Shown here: positions 46,316-56,240 of the stretch, piece after piece
Layout: each line of letters starts with the position of its first letter
Numbering within the stretch: position 1 is the first letter of the stretch
Translations under genes and position numbers: made by a program
The notes under the pieces: generated by a model
Seen by the model: only the letters and a program-made list of their open reading frames with translations
Database searches by the model: none
Told to the model about the DNA's origin: nothing
DNA from: Paenibacillus nasutitermitis
Lineage (GTDB): Bacteria; Bacillota; Bacilli; Paenibacillales; Paenibacillaceae
Assembly (NCBI RefSeq): GCF_014641075.1
Contig: NZ_BMHP01000001.1
Coordinates: 1-64,000, forward strand
Length of the DNA: 64,000 nucleotides
Reading direction: 5' to 3'

Positions 46316-46627
46316 ATGAGGAAGTTGATGCTGGCAGTTATTATTATTTTGATCGTTGGTGTGCCTGTTGTTGTTTACATGATCAAAAGTCGGCACCGTC
46401 GAAACAATGTTGCGGTACTACAAGATTATAAACGGCGTAAAAAAAGACGACAGCCGGCTGAAGGTGCGGTGTCGTCACCGCACCACGGGACGGAAGGGAA
46501 AAAGTGCTCACACTGCCGAAAAGAAGCCAAACACTTAACGTTCTACGCTGACGACAACGGGACAGTTATTGGGCTATGCTCCGCCTGCAAGCCGATTGCC
46601 AAGAGACGTGATTTGATGCCGCTATAG
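46316..46627 (+). CDS. Small membrane-anchored protein with a C4 zinc-finger-like motif
   Basis: A 103-aa protein. An N-terminal hydrophobic helix (about 5-23) is followed by a very basic stretch ('YKRRKKRRQPAEG') and a C-terminal C-x2-C...C-x2-C cluster ('KKCSHCRKEAKHL' and 'LCSACKPIAKRRD') typical of a treble-clef or rubredoxin-like zinc site. The cluster is cytosolic or external depending on topology, which I cannot fix; the basic residues after the helix favour cytosolic. Function unknown. ATG 46316 has AGGTGG 7 nt upstream. Confidence 0.72.
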   Translation: MRKLMLAVIIILIVGVPVVVYMIKSRHRRNNVAVLQDYKRRKKRRQPAEGAVSSPHHGTEGKKCSHCRKEAKHLTFYADDNGTVIGLCSACKPIAKRRDLMPL

Positions 46628-46763
46628 GCTGCGGAATTACCAAGGCTTTTTACCAGGAGCTTCTAGTAAAACAAAACTATAAGACAGTTTTTGCCGGTAG
46701 GACGATGGAGCTTTCCCTGCTATAAGTATCTGCCGACCGGCAGACTACATGGCCTCATGGACC

Positions 46764-47513
46764 CTATGAATCCTGAATAACCAGCTTCCCCGTAGTCAAA
46801 TCCTCGGAAACAAAAACAAAAAGAGTCGGCGCGGATCCGATATTCAGGCTGAAGGGTTTAAAATTAGCATGTAATTGCAACAGCAAATGCCATCTGCTGT
46901 CGTCGGGCCAGCCATCACCTTGAAAAAAATAAGGTACACCGCCTATTTTATCGCCGTCTACCACGTCGGAATATGCCCGTTGTTCATCTTCGGAGAGCTG
47001 GAGGTAAGATTCGGAATCGATGAAGTCAGGGTCCTGTTCTTGCTTTAGCTGCAGGCGGCCTTCGTATGCTTGACCGTTGTCATCCCACAATGTTGGCCCG
47101 TTTTCCAGCGGGACTGTCTTTACGAGGAGCTTGCCGCCAGGCTGGATAATAACCGCATTTTCCCCTCCGTCCGGATCGATAATATCCGGATCAAAGAAAC
47201 CTTCCTCCCCGCTGACCGAATGAGTTACAAAAATATAGGCTATCCGCTGCTCCTGGTCCGCTCCGGACTCAGCCGTCTTACTTGCCTCAGACCCAGCGCT
47301 GTCTGAAGCGGAACCACTATTCGAAGGATCGTCAAACAGTTCCTTGTCCAGCTCAATCTGCCCGACAAACATCATCGGCCGATTGTCCCAGCCGCTGCTT
47401 AGGGGCCATTGTGGCTCCGTAATCCAGACCGGCTGCCCGCCGAACTTTGTTTTTAATGAATTAAGCGGCTCTGTGAAGCGTACAAATTTCTCAATGGTAT
47501 ATTTATTAATCAA
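46764..47513 (-). CDS. DUF1963 (YwqG-like) protein
   Basis: A 249-aa protein matching the YwqG/DUF1963 pattern: 'KTKFGGQPVWITEPQWPLSS' followed by 'MMFVGQIELDKELFDD' and the later 'GGVPYFFQGDGWP' strand. A Ser/Ala/Glu-rich linker (about 65-90) looks like an insertion. DUF1963 proteins have no firm function; some occur with toxin-immunity clusters. The start is TTG 47513 after AAAGGGGAT. It has no obvious partner gene. Confidence 0.78.
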   Translation of the reverse strand: MINKYTIEKFVRFTEPLNSLKTKFGGQPVWITEPQWPLSSGWDNRPMMFVGQIELDKELFDDPSNSGSASDSAGSEASKTAESGADQEQRIAYIFVTHSVSGEEGFFDPDIIDPDGGENAVIIQPGGKLLVKTVPLENGPTLWDDNGQAYEGRLQLKQEQDPDFIDSESYLQLSEDEQRAYSDVVDGDKIGGVPYFFQGDGWPDDSRWHLLLQLHANFKPFSLNIGSAPTLFVFVSEDLTTGKLVIQDS

Positions 47514-47634
47514 AGATAGAGATCCCCTTTCTTATAATGGTAGCTGCAATCGATATTGTTGAAAAAGCTTCGTGTTATGTTTCTTTTATACACTCGTAAG
47601 TAAGATGAAGCCTATTTCTCTTCAGCTTATTTAT

Positions 47635-48540
47635 TTATTTATTATTTAAATGGGTACGGTAATAGGCTCTGCGAAATTCGGTGGGGGTAAGATCCTCAAG
47701 CCGTTTGAACAGCTTCATAAAATACTTCTCATCCTGAAATCCAAGGGCGTAGGCGATTTCCTTGATGCTCAAGGAGGATTGGTACAGCATGTCCTTGGCT
47801 TTGGAAATTTTCAGGCTATGGATATATTCCTGCATGCTCATCCCCATATGTTTTTTGAAAAATCGGGTCAAATAATCCTTATTGTACGTAAATTGCTCCG
47901 CGACGTCCTGGACGGAGATGTCTTCCGTGGAATGAATGCGGATCCACTCCAGCATTTTCATCAGTTTTTTGTTGGCCGCATCCATCTCCCCGTCTGAGAA
48001 GGAAATGCTTTTGTAATAGGACAACATCTGCTCGGATAATTCGATCAACAGCAGGGTCAGCAAATAGTCCATGCCGTGTCTGGTGTAATAATTGGACTCC
48101 ATCATATGCAGCAGTTGGTGAAACAGGATATTGACCCGTTCGATTTCCGGAGGCGAAGAGAAGATCGGAATATACACGTAACCGGCTAAACGATGGTAAT
48201 ACGGATTGTTGTCCAGCACATGCAGATCGGCAATCACGTCTTTCTCTTCCAATATCTCATAGTCGCTCTCGCAATGAAAATGAAACCAGTGAAAAGAGCA
48301 ATTTTTGCTGGACCAGTCGTAACCATGATGGGAATGGTTGGGCAAAATGAGCAAAGTCTGTTTCGGGTTCAAGCTGTAACGCTGCTGGTTTTGTTCAATG
48401 GAAACGGTATCACGAACGCCGATAATGAGCTCGAAGCTGGTAATCGTCCTTTTCTGATGAATCCATGGCCCATCGGCGACGAAGCTGCCCGCAGACACAA
48501 ACGATAGCGGACGATCGATGTTTATTTTCACGAATTCCAT
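47635..48540 (-). CDS. AraC family transcriptional regulator
   Basis: A 301-aa regulator with an N-terminal cupin-like domain ('PKQTLLILPNHSHHGYDW') and a C-terminal double helix-turn-helix ('VAEQFTYNKDYLTRFFKKHM', 'IAYALGFQDEKYFMKLFKRL'). It is divergent from the sugar importer and glycan-enzyme operon at 48779-56164, which it probably activates. I chose ATG 48540 with TAGGTGGTGA upstream; in-frame GTG codons just upstream are weaker. The sugar ligand is unknown. Confidence 0.86.
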   Translation of the reverse strand: MEFVKINIDRPLSFVSAGSFVADGPWIHQKRTITSFELIIGVRDTVSIEQNQQRYSLNPKQTLLILPNHSHHGYDWSSKNCSFHWFHFHCESDYEILEEKDVIADLHVLDNNPYYHRLAGYVYIPIFSSPPEIERVNILFHQLLHMMESNYYTRHGMDYLLTLLLIELSEQMLSYYKSISFSDGEMDAANKKLMKMLEWIRIHSTEDISVQDVAEQFTYNKDYLTRFFKKHMGMSMQEYIHSLKISKAKDMLYQSSLSIKEIAYALGFQDEKYFMKLFKRLEDLTPTEFRRAYYRTHLNNK

Positions 48541-48778
48541 ATCAGTTTTCACCACCTAATATACATATAGGATACCAAGCCGCACTCTCATAAGATCATT
48601 TATACTATGTTATCAGCCTTACTTCAGCATGGATTTATTCTATCAGAAAAAGATGCAATGCGATATATGGTCAGTTTTATCCACCTATCGTATTTTTCCG
48701 TATACCGACAGCAGCGGATGAGGATGATATTCTGAGCGTGGGATTAATCCGAAATCAAAAAAGCTGGAGGTCATGGGA

Positions 48779-50191
48779 ATGCAAAAAGCGAAAAAAATTG
48801 GCGGGATGGCGATCATAACGTGTCTCATCCTGGTTCTGCTTGCAGGCTGCGGCGGGACGAAGAACGATGAAGGCACAAATACCGGTAAAGGTGATGAGAA
48901 CGGAAACAAAGGGAATCAGGAAGCGGTTACGGTCAAATTTTCCTTCTGGGGAGGACCGGAGGAGAAGGATGCCATGCTTAAGCTGCTGGATCAATTCAAC
49001 AGTACCCATCCGGGTATCCACGTTGAAGGCGTCCATATCGCCGATGATTATTTAACCAAGCTGAACACCATGGCGTCATCCAATACGCTGCCCGATCTTG
49101 GTTATTTCCCTTCCGGGTCGCTTGCTGTTTGGCAGAAAGGCAACAAATTTGCCGATCTGACGGAACTCTACAACAGCGACCGGATCGGCAAGAAGCTGGA
49201 CTCCGTTATTTTCAAAAACAAAGATGGCTCGATTATCGGAGCCGGGGTAGCAAACGAGATTCTTCTTATGAACTATAATAAAGAGCTGTTCGATCAGGCG
49301 AATGTCCCTTACCCGCCCGCATCGGCGGATCAGGCCTGGACGTGGGAGCAATTTGTGGATGCCGCCAAGAAATTAACCACAGACCGCAGCGGCAAACATC
49401 CGGGAGAAGACGGGTTCGACGCCAATAATATTCAAACCTTTGGTGTGAATATTCAAAGTCTGGGGCAATATTACCCGGCAGCGCTGTTCAGTAGCGGAAC
49501 GGGTGTCGTATCGGAGGATACCTCGACCATTACCATTGGAAGCAGCGCATCGGTGAAAGCGCTTCAATCGATTGCCGACCTGATGTACAAAGACCAGGTT
49601 ATGCCCAAACCATCGCAAATGTCCACCATACCGGCGGAAGATACGGCGCTGTTAACCAAAAGAATCGCCATGTCCATCAGCGGACAGTGGTCGCTGCAAA
49701 CCTTGGGCAAAGCCGTTAAGGAGAAAAAACTGCAGCTGGGTATCGGGGTTTTGCCCAAATTCGAAACGCCAGTCACGACCAATTTTGGCGAGCCGGTTAT
49801 TATTTTCAACACGGACAGGACACAGAAATACAAAGAGCAGGTCGAAGAGGTCTATGCCTTTATTATGAATCCCGAGTACAGCATCAGTTTAATTGAGAAC
49901 GGCTTATGGATGCCTAACGAGGAAGAATGGTATAAAGATGAGCAGTTGATCAAAAAGTGGATGGACAATCCCGTTCACCCTCCAGAGTATAAAACGGCGG
50001 TCATTGACTACGGTTTGAATCATACGGCACAAAACCCGTCTTATTATTGGGAGGACATGGAAGCTTTCACCATCATTAATCCCGCGCTCGATCAGCTGTG
50101 GCAGGGCAAAAAAACGGCGGAAGATGTCGTTAAAAACGATATTCTGCCGAAGCTGAAGAAAAAATACGGGGATAAATACAAGTATGAGTAA
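48779..50191 (+). CDS. Sugar ABC transporter solute-binding lipoprotein
   Basis: A 470-aa family-1 binding lipoprotein with lipobox LLAGC (C24), a disordered Gly/Asn/Lys linker, and the carbohydrate-binding fold ('VTVKFSFWGGPEEKDAMLKL', 'LPDLGYFPSGSLAVWQKG'). It captures an oligosaccharide and feeds it to the two permeases encoded next. CTGGAGG is 8 nt before ATG 48779; the ATG at 48773 is too close. The stop overlaps the next gene. Confidence 0.9.
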   Translation: MQKAKKIGGMAIITCLILVLLAGCGGTKNDEGTNTGKGDENGNKGNQEAVTVKFSFWGGPEEKDAMLKLLDQFNSTHPGIHVEGVHIADDYLTKLNTMASSNTLPDLGYFPSGSLAVWQKGNKFADLTELYNSDRIGKKLDSVIFKNKDGSIIGAGVANEILLMNYNKELFDQANVPYPPASADQAWTWEQFVDAAKKLTTDRSGKHPGEDGFDANNIQTFGVNIQSLGQYYPAALFSSGTGVVSEDTSTITIGSSASVKALQSIADLMYKDQVMPKPSQMSTIPAEDTALLTKRIAMSISGQWSLQTLGKAVKEKKLQLGIGVLPKFETPVTTNFGEPVIIFNTDRTQKYKEQVEEVYAFIMNPEYSISLIENGLWMPNEEEWYKDEQLIKKWMDNPVHPPEYKTAVIDYGLNHTAQNPSYYWEDMEAFTIINPALDQLWQGKKTAEDVVKNDILPKLKKKYGDKYKYE

Positions 50192-51092
50192 GCCCGTGAT
50201 GAAAGCTCACGCCCTTAAGAAGAAGGAAGCGATTGCCGGGTATTTGTTTACTCTGCCCGCTATTCTCGGGCTGCTGATCTGGACGATCGGTCCGATGATC
50301 GCAAGCCTGGTTATCAGCTTAACGGACTGGCAGATCATTAGCGGCGCGAATTGGGTAGGTTTTGATAATTACAAGACGATATTTACCGACGACCTGTTTT
50401 TTAAAAAATCGCTGCTCGTCACGGTTTACTTTGCTTTGGGCAGTGTCGTGTTCACGATGCTCGCTTCCATCATTGTCGCCTTGTTCATGAATTACGAAGT
50501 AAAAGGCCAGGCACTGTTCAGGACGGTCTTCTATTTGCCGACGATCGTCCCAGCCGTCGCGTCCAGCATGCTTTGGGTATGGCTGTTCAACCCCGATTTC
50601 GGGTTGTTGAACGCTGTTCTGAAAGCGGTCGGCCTGCCGTCGCTCATGTGGATTTACGATGAAACGACCGTCATACCGTCTTTGATTCTGATGAGCATGT
50701 GGGGCTGCGGCAGTGCAGCCCTCATCATTCTCGCCGGCCTGCAGGATGTGCCGAAGCATCTGCTGGAGGCAGTGGAAATCGACGGCGGGAACAGCTGGCA
50801 TAAATTCAGGTTCGTGACGGTTCCCATGATTACGCCGGTTATTTTTTTCAATCTGGTGATGGGGCTTATCGGATCGCTGCAGGCTTTCACGCAGGCCTAT
50901 GTGATGACAGGCGGAGGCCCCAACAACGGTACCTTGTTTTATGTCTTCCTGATTTACCGGGAAGCGTTTCAACAAAACCATTTCGGCTACGCCAGCGCGC
51001 TTTCGTGGATATTATTCGCCCTTATTGCCGTGCTGACTGCAGTTGTGTTCAAAAGCTCCAAAGGCTGGGTTCATTACGGGGGTGGCAAATAG
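50184..51092 (+). CDS. Sugar ABC transporter permease (MalF/LacF type)
   Basis: A 302-aa permease with about six membrane helices ('EAIAGYLFTLPAILGLLIWT' is TM1; 'FVTVPMITPVIFFNLVMGLI' carries the coupling region after the EAA-type 'VEIDGGNSWHKFRF'). It overlaps the binding-protein gene by 8 nt and pairs with the permease at 51094. The operon has no ATPase gene; a shared MsmX-type ATPase, which I expect elsewhere, would energise it. Confidence 0.88.
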   Translation: MSKPVMKAHALKKKEAIAGYLFTLPAILGLLIWTIGPMIASLVISLTDWQIISGANWVGFDNYKTIFTDDLFFKKSLLVTVYFALGSVVFTMLASIIVALFMNYEVKGQALFRTVFYLPTIVPAVASSMLWVWLFNPDFGLLNAVLKAVGLPSLMWIYDETTVIPSLILMSMWGCGSAALIILAGLQDVPKHLLEAVEIDGGNSWHKFRFVTVPMITPVIFFNLVMGLIGSLQAFTQAYVMTGGGPNNGTLFYVFLIYREAFQQNHFGYASALSWILFALIAVLTAVVFKSSKGWVHYGGGK

Positions 51093-51093
51093 G

Positions 51094-51915
51094 ATGCGTA
51101 TACGTAAACTGGTCACATTTGTTGTACTGCTGCTGTTCGCTGTCCTTGCCGCTGTTCCGTTTGTGTGGCTGATCCGCAGCTCGCTGATGCGGACGGACGA
51201 ACTGTTTGTTTTTCCGCCGAAAATCTGGCCCGAACAGCTGCTGTGGCACAATTATGTCGATGTTTTTTCTATGATTCCGTTCGCCTTGTATTTTAAAAAT
51301 ACGATGTTCATTATGGTGCCGGTTATGCTCGGGGTGGTGATTACAAGCAGTATGTGCGGATACGGCTTTGCCCGTCTGCGTTTTCCCTTCCAGCATGTCT
51401 GGTTTGCCTTGATCTTATCGACGATGATGCTGCCTTCGGCGGTGACGCTAATTCCCACATTCATCATGTGGTCCGAGCTGAAGGCGGTCAATACCTTTTG
51501 GCCTTTGACCTTGCCTGCCTGGTTTGGCGGCGGAGCCTTTAATATTTTTCTGATGCGGCAATTTTTTATGAATATCCCTAAGGAGCTGGATGAATCCGCC
51601 CTTATCGACGGAGCCGTTTTTTTTCAAATCTACACCCGAATTATGCTTCCGCTCGTCAAGCCTGCATTGATTGTTGTCGCATTCTTTACGTTCATGAATG
51701 TGTGGAATGACTTTTTTAGCCCGCTCATCTTTCTCAATGAGGATGCCAAATATACACTGGCCCTCGGTTTGCTGCAGTTAAAGGGAATGTATGCGACGGA
51801 ATGGAATTTGTTGATGGCAGGCTCGGCGATTATGGTGCTTCCGGCCATTGCGATCTTTTTTATCGGACAAAAGTATTTTATTGAAGGAATCAGCCTGACC
51901 GGAATTAAGGGCTAG
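51094..51915 (+). CDS. Sugar ABC transporter permease (MalG/LacG type)
   Basis: A 273-aa permease with about six helices. 'DESALIDGAVFFQIYTRIML' is the EAA loop and 'WNDFFSPLIFL' is typical of MalG-type proteins. The frame extends upstream into the previous gene, but ATG 51094 has a GGGGGTGG site 8 nt upstream and lies just past the previous stop. It completes the importer; the next genes encode enzymes for the imported glycan. Confidence 0.88.
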   Translation: MRIRKLVTFVVLLLFAVLAAVPFVWLIRSSLMRTDELFVFPPKIWPEQLLWHNYVDVFSMIPFALYFKNTMFIMVPVMLGVVITSSMCGYGFARLRFPFQHVWFALILSTMMLPSAVTLIPTFIMWSELKAVNTFWPLTLPAWFGGGAFNIFLMRQFFMNIPKELDESALIDGAVFFQIYTRIMLPLVKPALIVVAFFTFMNVWNDFFSPLIFLNEDAKYTLALGLLQLKGMYATEWNLLMAGSAIMVLPAIAIFFIGQKYFIEGISLTGIKG

Positions 51916-51974
51916 GGAAGTTTCCGACCAGCAGGCGGATAGATGCGGGATTTAATCCAAGGAGGACAAAACTT

Positions 51975-53615
51975 TTGTATACGATCAGCTATGACTTTGG
52001 AGACACATTTGTCAGGTTGGATGACCTGCAGTTTGCGGTCCGGTTATTTACAGTAAATAACGTCTATGCGCCAGATCCAGATCGTGTTGTCTTATCGCAC
52101 GGAGACGGACGGGTGCAGTTGAAGGCAGACGGCTTGTCCTGGGCAGGCAATCAGCGCAAAGCGGAAGGGGCCATCGAACTTACGATCGAACGCGGTCATG
52201 ACGGGCGTTATATCGTGAATGCTAAGGGCAGCCATGCGGATGAAATATGCAAGTCGATCATGCTGGAGGTAGTCGGGATCAACATCGCGGCCATCAACTA
52301 TGATCAGGGCAAACGGGAGGAAATCGGTCTCAATCGCAGCATCGGCGCGAAACATTATCCTGGCTTCGGTATGAAGATGCCGCTTGTGTTTGTGGAGGAT
52401 GCCGCTGGCGGATCCTGGTATGCCATGACCAAGGACAGCTCCGTTCGGGCCAAAAGATTCGCCGCCCACTACGACCCATATTTGGAGGCTTTCGTGCTTG
52501 ATCTGGTCCACCAGGAGGATGCAAGGCACCGGACAAACGAAATTACAGCTCCGTCGTGGCATATTGGAGCTTGTACCGAGCGGTCCAGGATTGTCATGGA
52601 GCGATGCGGGGATCTGGAAACGAATTTCAATCTGGTGCCTTATGAGCAGCGCACGGACATTCCGGCCTGGCTGGATGGGATCAAGATGGTTGCGATCATG
52701 CATGGCGAGCATTGGACCGGTCATGCCTTCCATACGTTTGCCGGCATGGAGAAGGATCTGGCATGGATAGCGGAGCGGATTCCCGCTCATGAAGTGCTGG
52801 TTTTCCTGCCTGCCTGGGACGGCAGGTATTATTATAATTATCCGAAATATGAGCCAAGCGAGTATATGGGCGGCACGGAAGGATTCGCCAGCCTGATCCG
52901 GACTGCCCGGGATATGGGTTTCCGCGTTGTGCCCATGATGGGCGCGAATGCGCTCAATCTGCAATTTGCCGGGCAGCTGGGTTTGCAGGATGCTGCAGCG
53001 CATGATTCATGGGGGCAAGAGTGCCGGATTAACTGGGTGGATTGGGATTATGATCTCTCGGTCGAAAGCAACAGCGTTCTGGCGAATCTCGGTCATCCGG
53101 AGTTCAGAAGGCACATGCTCGACAGAGCGGGTTATCTGGTCGATACATTTGGGGTTGACGGTATTTTTCTGGATGTATCCAGCTACTGGGTTAACGATCC
53201 ACGTTATTCCCCTTATGAGGGAACCTTGGCATGGGCGCAGGAAATGAAAGCCCGCTACCCAGAGCTGCTGCTCTTTGGCGAGAACAGCTACGATGCGTTA
53301 TGGGGCGCATTCGGGCTGTTCCATGAAGGCGGAGCTCCGGGGGCTTATGAATATGCGCTGTACCGTTATTCCAGGCAAACCCATTATTTAGCGCATCCCG
53401 CTCCGGGCAAAGGTTCGAGCGGCGTACACGAGTGGTCGTGGGGAGTGGCTGGCGAGGAAGCGCCGGAGCTGATTCCAACGTTATCCATCCTTGCAGATAC
53501 GATCTCCGTTCACGCCGGCGAGGCAGAGCGGCAGATCGAGAAAGCGAAAGTGTGGAAGATCAATCTGCCGGGGATAGCCGGTGCGGGGCAGACGCAGATG
53601 GAGGATTTGAAATGA
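51975..53615 (+). CDS. TIM-barrel glycoside hydrolase-like protein (possibly DUF6259)
   Basis: A 546-aa cytosolic protein (no signal peptide). The N-terminal about 200 residues look like a beta-sandwich; the rest reads as a (beta/alpha)8 barrel, with 'FGVDGIFLDVSSYW' (D400) and 'LLLFGENSYDALWG' (E436) in positions where retaining glycosidases of GH13/GH36-like clans place catalytic Asp and Glu. The order resembles the DUF6259 group, with low confidence. Start TTG 51975 has a consensus AAGGAGG 9 nt upstream. Coupled (ATGA) to the next gene. Confidence 0.68.
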   Translation: MYTISYDFGDTFVRLDDLQFAVRLFTVNNVYAPDPDRVVLSHGDGRVQLKADGLSWAGNQRKAEGAIELTIERGHDGRYIVNAKGSHADEICKSIMLEVVGINIAAINYDQGKREEIGLNRSIGAKHYPGFGMKMPLVFVEDAAGGSWYAMTKDSSVRAKRFAAHYDPYLEAFVLDLVHQEDARHRTNEITAPSWHIGACTERSRIVMERCGDLETNFNLVPYEQRTDIPAWLDGIKMVAIMHGEHWTGHAFHTFAGMEKDLAWIAERIPAHEVLVFLPAWDGRYYYNYPKYEPSEYMGGTEGFASLIRTARDMGFRVVPMMGANALNLQFAGQLGLQDAAAHDSWGQECRINWVDWDYDLSVESNSVLANLGHPEFRRHMLDRAGYLVDTFGVDGIFLDVSSYWVNDPRYSPYEGTLAWAQEMKARYPELLLFGENSYDALWGAFGLFHEGGAPGAYEYALYRYSRQTHYLAHPAPGKGSSGVHEWSWGVAGEEAPELIPTLSILADTISVHAGEAERQIEKAKVWKINLPGIAGAGQTQMEDLK

Positions 53616-56164
53616 TTGCAAATACGACAGGCATTGGCATGGAGCTGCGTTTGAATTCCGAGAGCGGCGAGATTGTGTATATCGGATACGAAGGGGATGT
53701 TTTCCGGGAAAACTATATCGCCGGACCGGTGGAGCTTCCTTTAATTGGCACAGGAGCCGCCAATAAAGTGGAGGGGTATGGGGCGATTCTGCTGGGCTAC
53801 CGTTTGGTTGGAGATGAAACCTATCGCCGGCAATGGCTCGCCTGCAGCAGGAAACCGGGAAACGAGCACGCATTCGTATTCGATAACGAGCATGTCCAGG
53901 TTGTGAAAACATACATCAAGGAGGCGCAGACGCTCACCGTCAACATCGCCATCACCGCAAAAGGTGATGCCATCGAGCTGGCTGAGCTTGCGTTGTCCGC
54001 GCCGGTGAATAATTATTATTGTCCCTGGCGTTATGACCAGCGATACTTGTATAACCACAAGGTATATGAGCATATCCATCCGGGCGGGGAGCATGGCTAT
54101 CAACTGGTTGAACGCTTGAACGGAACAGAGCCGTTATTGTATTGTATTCCCCTCGCGAACACCCGTTTTGAGCATACAGCGCATTATCCGGGCACGATTG
54201 ACGTCCAGCGGCCGTCAATCGCCAATCATTCCTGGCCTGGAAGCAGCCTGCTGTTCCTGCATGCCCAAGGTTATTTGGAGAATAGCGGCTATGAACCGCT
54301 GATCGCCGATTCGCTGGTCAGCTCGACTGCGCTTGAAGCCGGGGAGACCGCTTCTTATGGGCTGGAGCTCGGGTTTATCGATAAGCGTCAGCGTCTGGAG
54401 GAGGTGCTGGTCAGCCGCGACAAAATTAGCGTTATGGCTGTCCCGGCGATGACAGGCCCGATCGATGAAACCTTTGAAATTATAGCGAAGGGCCGCGGGC
54501 CGCTGTCTCTCCTTGACGACGGCAACATCGAGCTGATCTCCGGGCGGGAATGGGCGGGCGGCCACACTTGGAAGCTCAAATTCCGCGGGACAGGCAAACA
54601 GCTTGTACGTGTTGCCGGAGAAGGCGCCGAGCCGGCTGTGCTGCTGTTCCGAATTACGGATCCGCTGCGCGATTTATTGGAGCGCCGTACCGATTTCATT
54701 CTCGATAAACAGGTGTACCGCGAAGCGGGCAGCGTGCTGGATGGAGCCATTGTTCCTTATACGATTGGCGATTTTGATGAATTCAAGGGCGAAGGTCTAT
54801 GCGCCAAGGCCGAGAGCTTATGGGGCAACGGCTCGTATGAGGGCGGGATCACCGATGCCATGTTTGCCGCGGAGAAGAATGCAATTCTTCCGGATTCACG
54901 GCAGATTGCGGAATTGGAGCGTTATATCGTCACTTACGTCCGCACTTTTCTGCAAAGCCCGGAAAATAACGAAGTCATTTGGTGGTTTGGTGATTACAGC
55001 GCAAGCCGTTCGTACGAGTATATGCATGTCGCCAATCTGTATTATTCGATGTACCGGATTGCCCGGCTGTATGGCTTGACAACGCGATTTACGGCCGAGC
55101 AGTATTTGACGTTCGCTTTCCATACGCTCATGAAAATGTACGATGTCTCCCGGCCGATGGATCTGATCACCGGCATGATGGGCGGGCAGCGAATCTTCGC
55201 CATATTGCAAGGCTTTCAGCAGGAAGAAATGGTCGAGTTCTATTACACGCTGCTCATGAAGGTCCGTCACCATGCCGGTCTGCTGTTTCAAGGCGATGTC
55301 CCTTACGGTTCGGAATGCGCTTATGACAACACGGGTTATGAATGCGTCGCCTATTATGCGCAGTATTTCAATGAAACCCGCTGTATGGAGGAGATTACTG
55401 CGGTTATGCTGGCTGTGCGCGGAGATCAGCCGGTCTGGTGGTGGCAGGGCAGCGACATCCGCTGGTGGGATGCAGGCACCGACTATGCGGAAACCTGCCA
55501 TCATTATACAAGTCCGCTTAATTCAAGCGCGCTGCTGATGTTTGTCCGGCAGGGCAGGTTGAAGCCCGGTCCTCGAGTGCTTGCGCTTATTTATGGAGGC
55601 TTGCTTGGCTCGACGGCGAAAATCCATGAAGACGGGCGGGCGAGCATGAGTTATTGCCGGGAACAGGAATCGCCGAATTATGGCGACCATGTATGCACCG
55701 GCGACGGGGGATTAAGCTTGTACGGCACGCTGCTTGGGCTGCGTTCGTTCGCCTACGCTTCGCCGGTGCACGGTGAAATCGGATATTTGGGCGATTTTAC
55801 GACAGACGGATCAGACACGCAGCTTTCTTTTGTGCCGCTTGACGTTGCGGGCCGACAGGTATCCTGGTATTTCGCAGAAGAAGAAGGCGACGCGGATGCG
55901 GGGGACGCGGACTGCTCCACGGGGATGATCAGGCAAATTGATTTCGACCGGCAGACTGGCGGGTTGAGGCTGATTGTAAGCCACTCTGCCGTTACCTCGC
56001 CTATCGGGGAAATCCGCCTTCGTTTGGAGGGGAAGCTGCTTGCGGGGCGCGTTAACGGCTCAGCGGCGCGGCTGCAGCCGGCCGCCGAGCGGGAATATAC
56101 GCTCACGTATGATGTGGGCTCTGGACAGGACGAAGTGGTCATCGAGATCGAAAGAAGCCGGTAA
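53612..56164 (+). CDS. Large carbohydrate-active protein, probable DUF5695 family
   Basis: An 850-aa protein without signal peptide. The first about 350 residues look like a galactose-mutarotase/beta-sandwich supersandwich ('PLIGTGAANKVEGYGAILLG', 'NNYYCPWRYDQRYLY'); residues about 400-650 are helix-rich like an (alpha/alpha)6 barrel ('VIWWFGDYSASRSYEYMHVA', 'YGSECAYDNTGYECVAYY'). This fits DUF5695, a family with no settled activity. It probably acts on the same imported glycan as the gene before it. ATG 53612 overlaps that stop by 4 nt and has GGAGG 7 nt upstream. Confidence 0.7.
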   Translation: MIANTTGIGMELRLNSESGEIVYIGYEGDVFRENYIAGPVELPLIGTGAANKVEGYGAILLGYRLVGDETYRRQWLACSRKPGNEHAFVFDNEHVQVVKTYIKEAQTLTVNIAITAKGDAIELAELALSAPVNNYYCPWRYDQRYLYNHKVYEHIHPGGEHGYQLVERLNGTEPLLYCIPLANTRFEHTAHYPGTIDVQRPSIANHSWPGSSLLFLHAQGYLENSGYEPLIADSLVSSTALEAGETASYGLELGFIDKRQRLEEVLVSRDKISVMAVPAMTGPIDETFEIIAKGRGPLSLLDDGNIELISGREWAGGHTWKLKFRGTGKQLVRVAGEGAEPAVLLFRITDPLRDLLERRTDFILDKQVYREAGSVLDGAIVPYTIGDFDEFKGEGLCAKAESLWGNGSYEGGITDAMFAAEKNAILPDSRQIAELERYIVTYVRTFLQSPENNEVIWWFGDYSASRSYEYMHVANLYYSMYRIARLYGLTTRFTAEQYLTFAFHTLMKMYDVSRPMDLITGMMGGQRIFAILQGFQQEEMVEFYYTLLMKVRHHAGLLFQGDVPYGSECAYDNTGYECVAYYAQYFNETRCMEEITAVMLAVRGDQPVWWWQGSDIRWWDAGTDYAETCHHYTSPLNSSALLMFVRQGRLKPGPRVLALIYGGLLGSTAKIHEDGRASMSYCREQESPNYGDHVCTGDGGLSLYGTLLGLRSFAYASPVHGEIGYLGDFTTDGSDTQLSFVPLDVAGRQVSWYFAEEEGDADAGDADCSTGMIRQIDFDRQTGGLRLIVSHSAVTSPIGEIRLRLEGKLLAGRVNGSAARLQPAAEREYTLTYDVGSGQDEVVIEIERSR

Positions 56165-56188
56165 AGTTTGCGATTGACTTGCTAAACA

Positions 56189-56240
56189 GGTGGAGGGCAG
56201 CCACGCTTCAGGCACGAAGCGGGCCTACCCTCCGCCTTTT
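56189..56240. terminator. Bidirectional terminator between the glycan operon and xylR
   Basis: GGTGGAGGG (56189-56197) pairs with CCCTCCGCC (56228-56236), with an inner CGCTTC/GAAGCG stem. It is followed by TTTTATTTT on the plus strand. The xylR stop codon lies inside the right arm, so it also serves the reverse strand. Confidence 0.78.
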
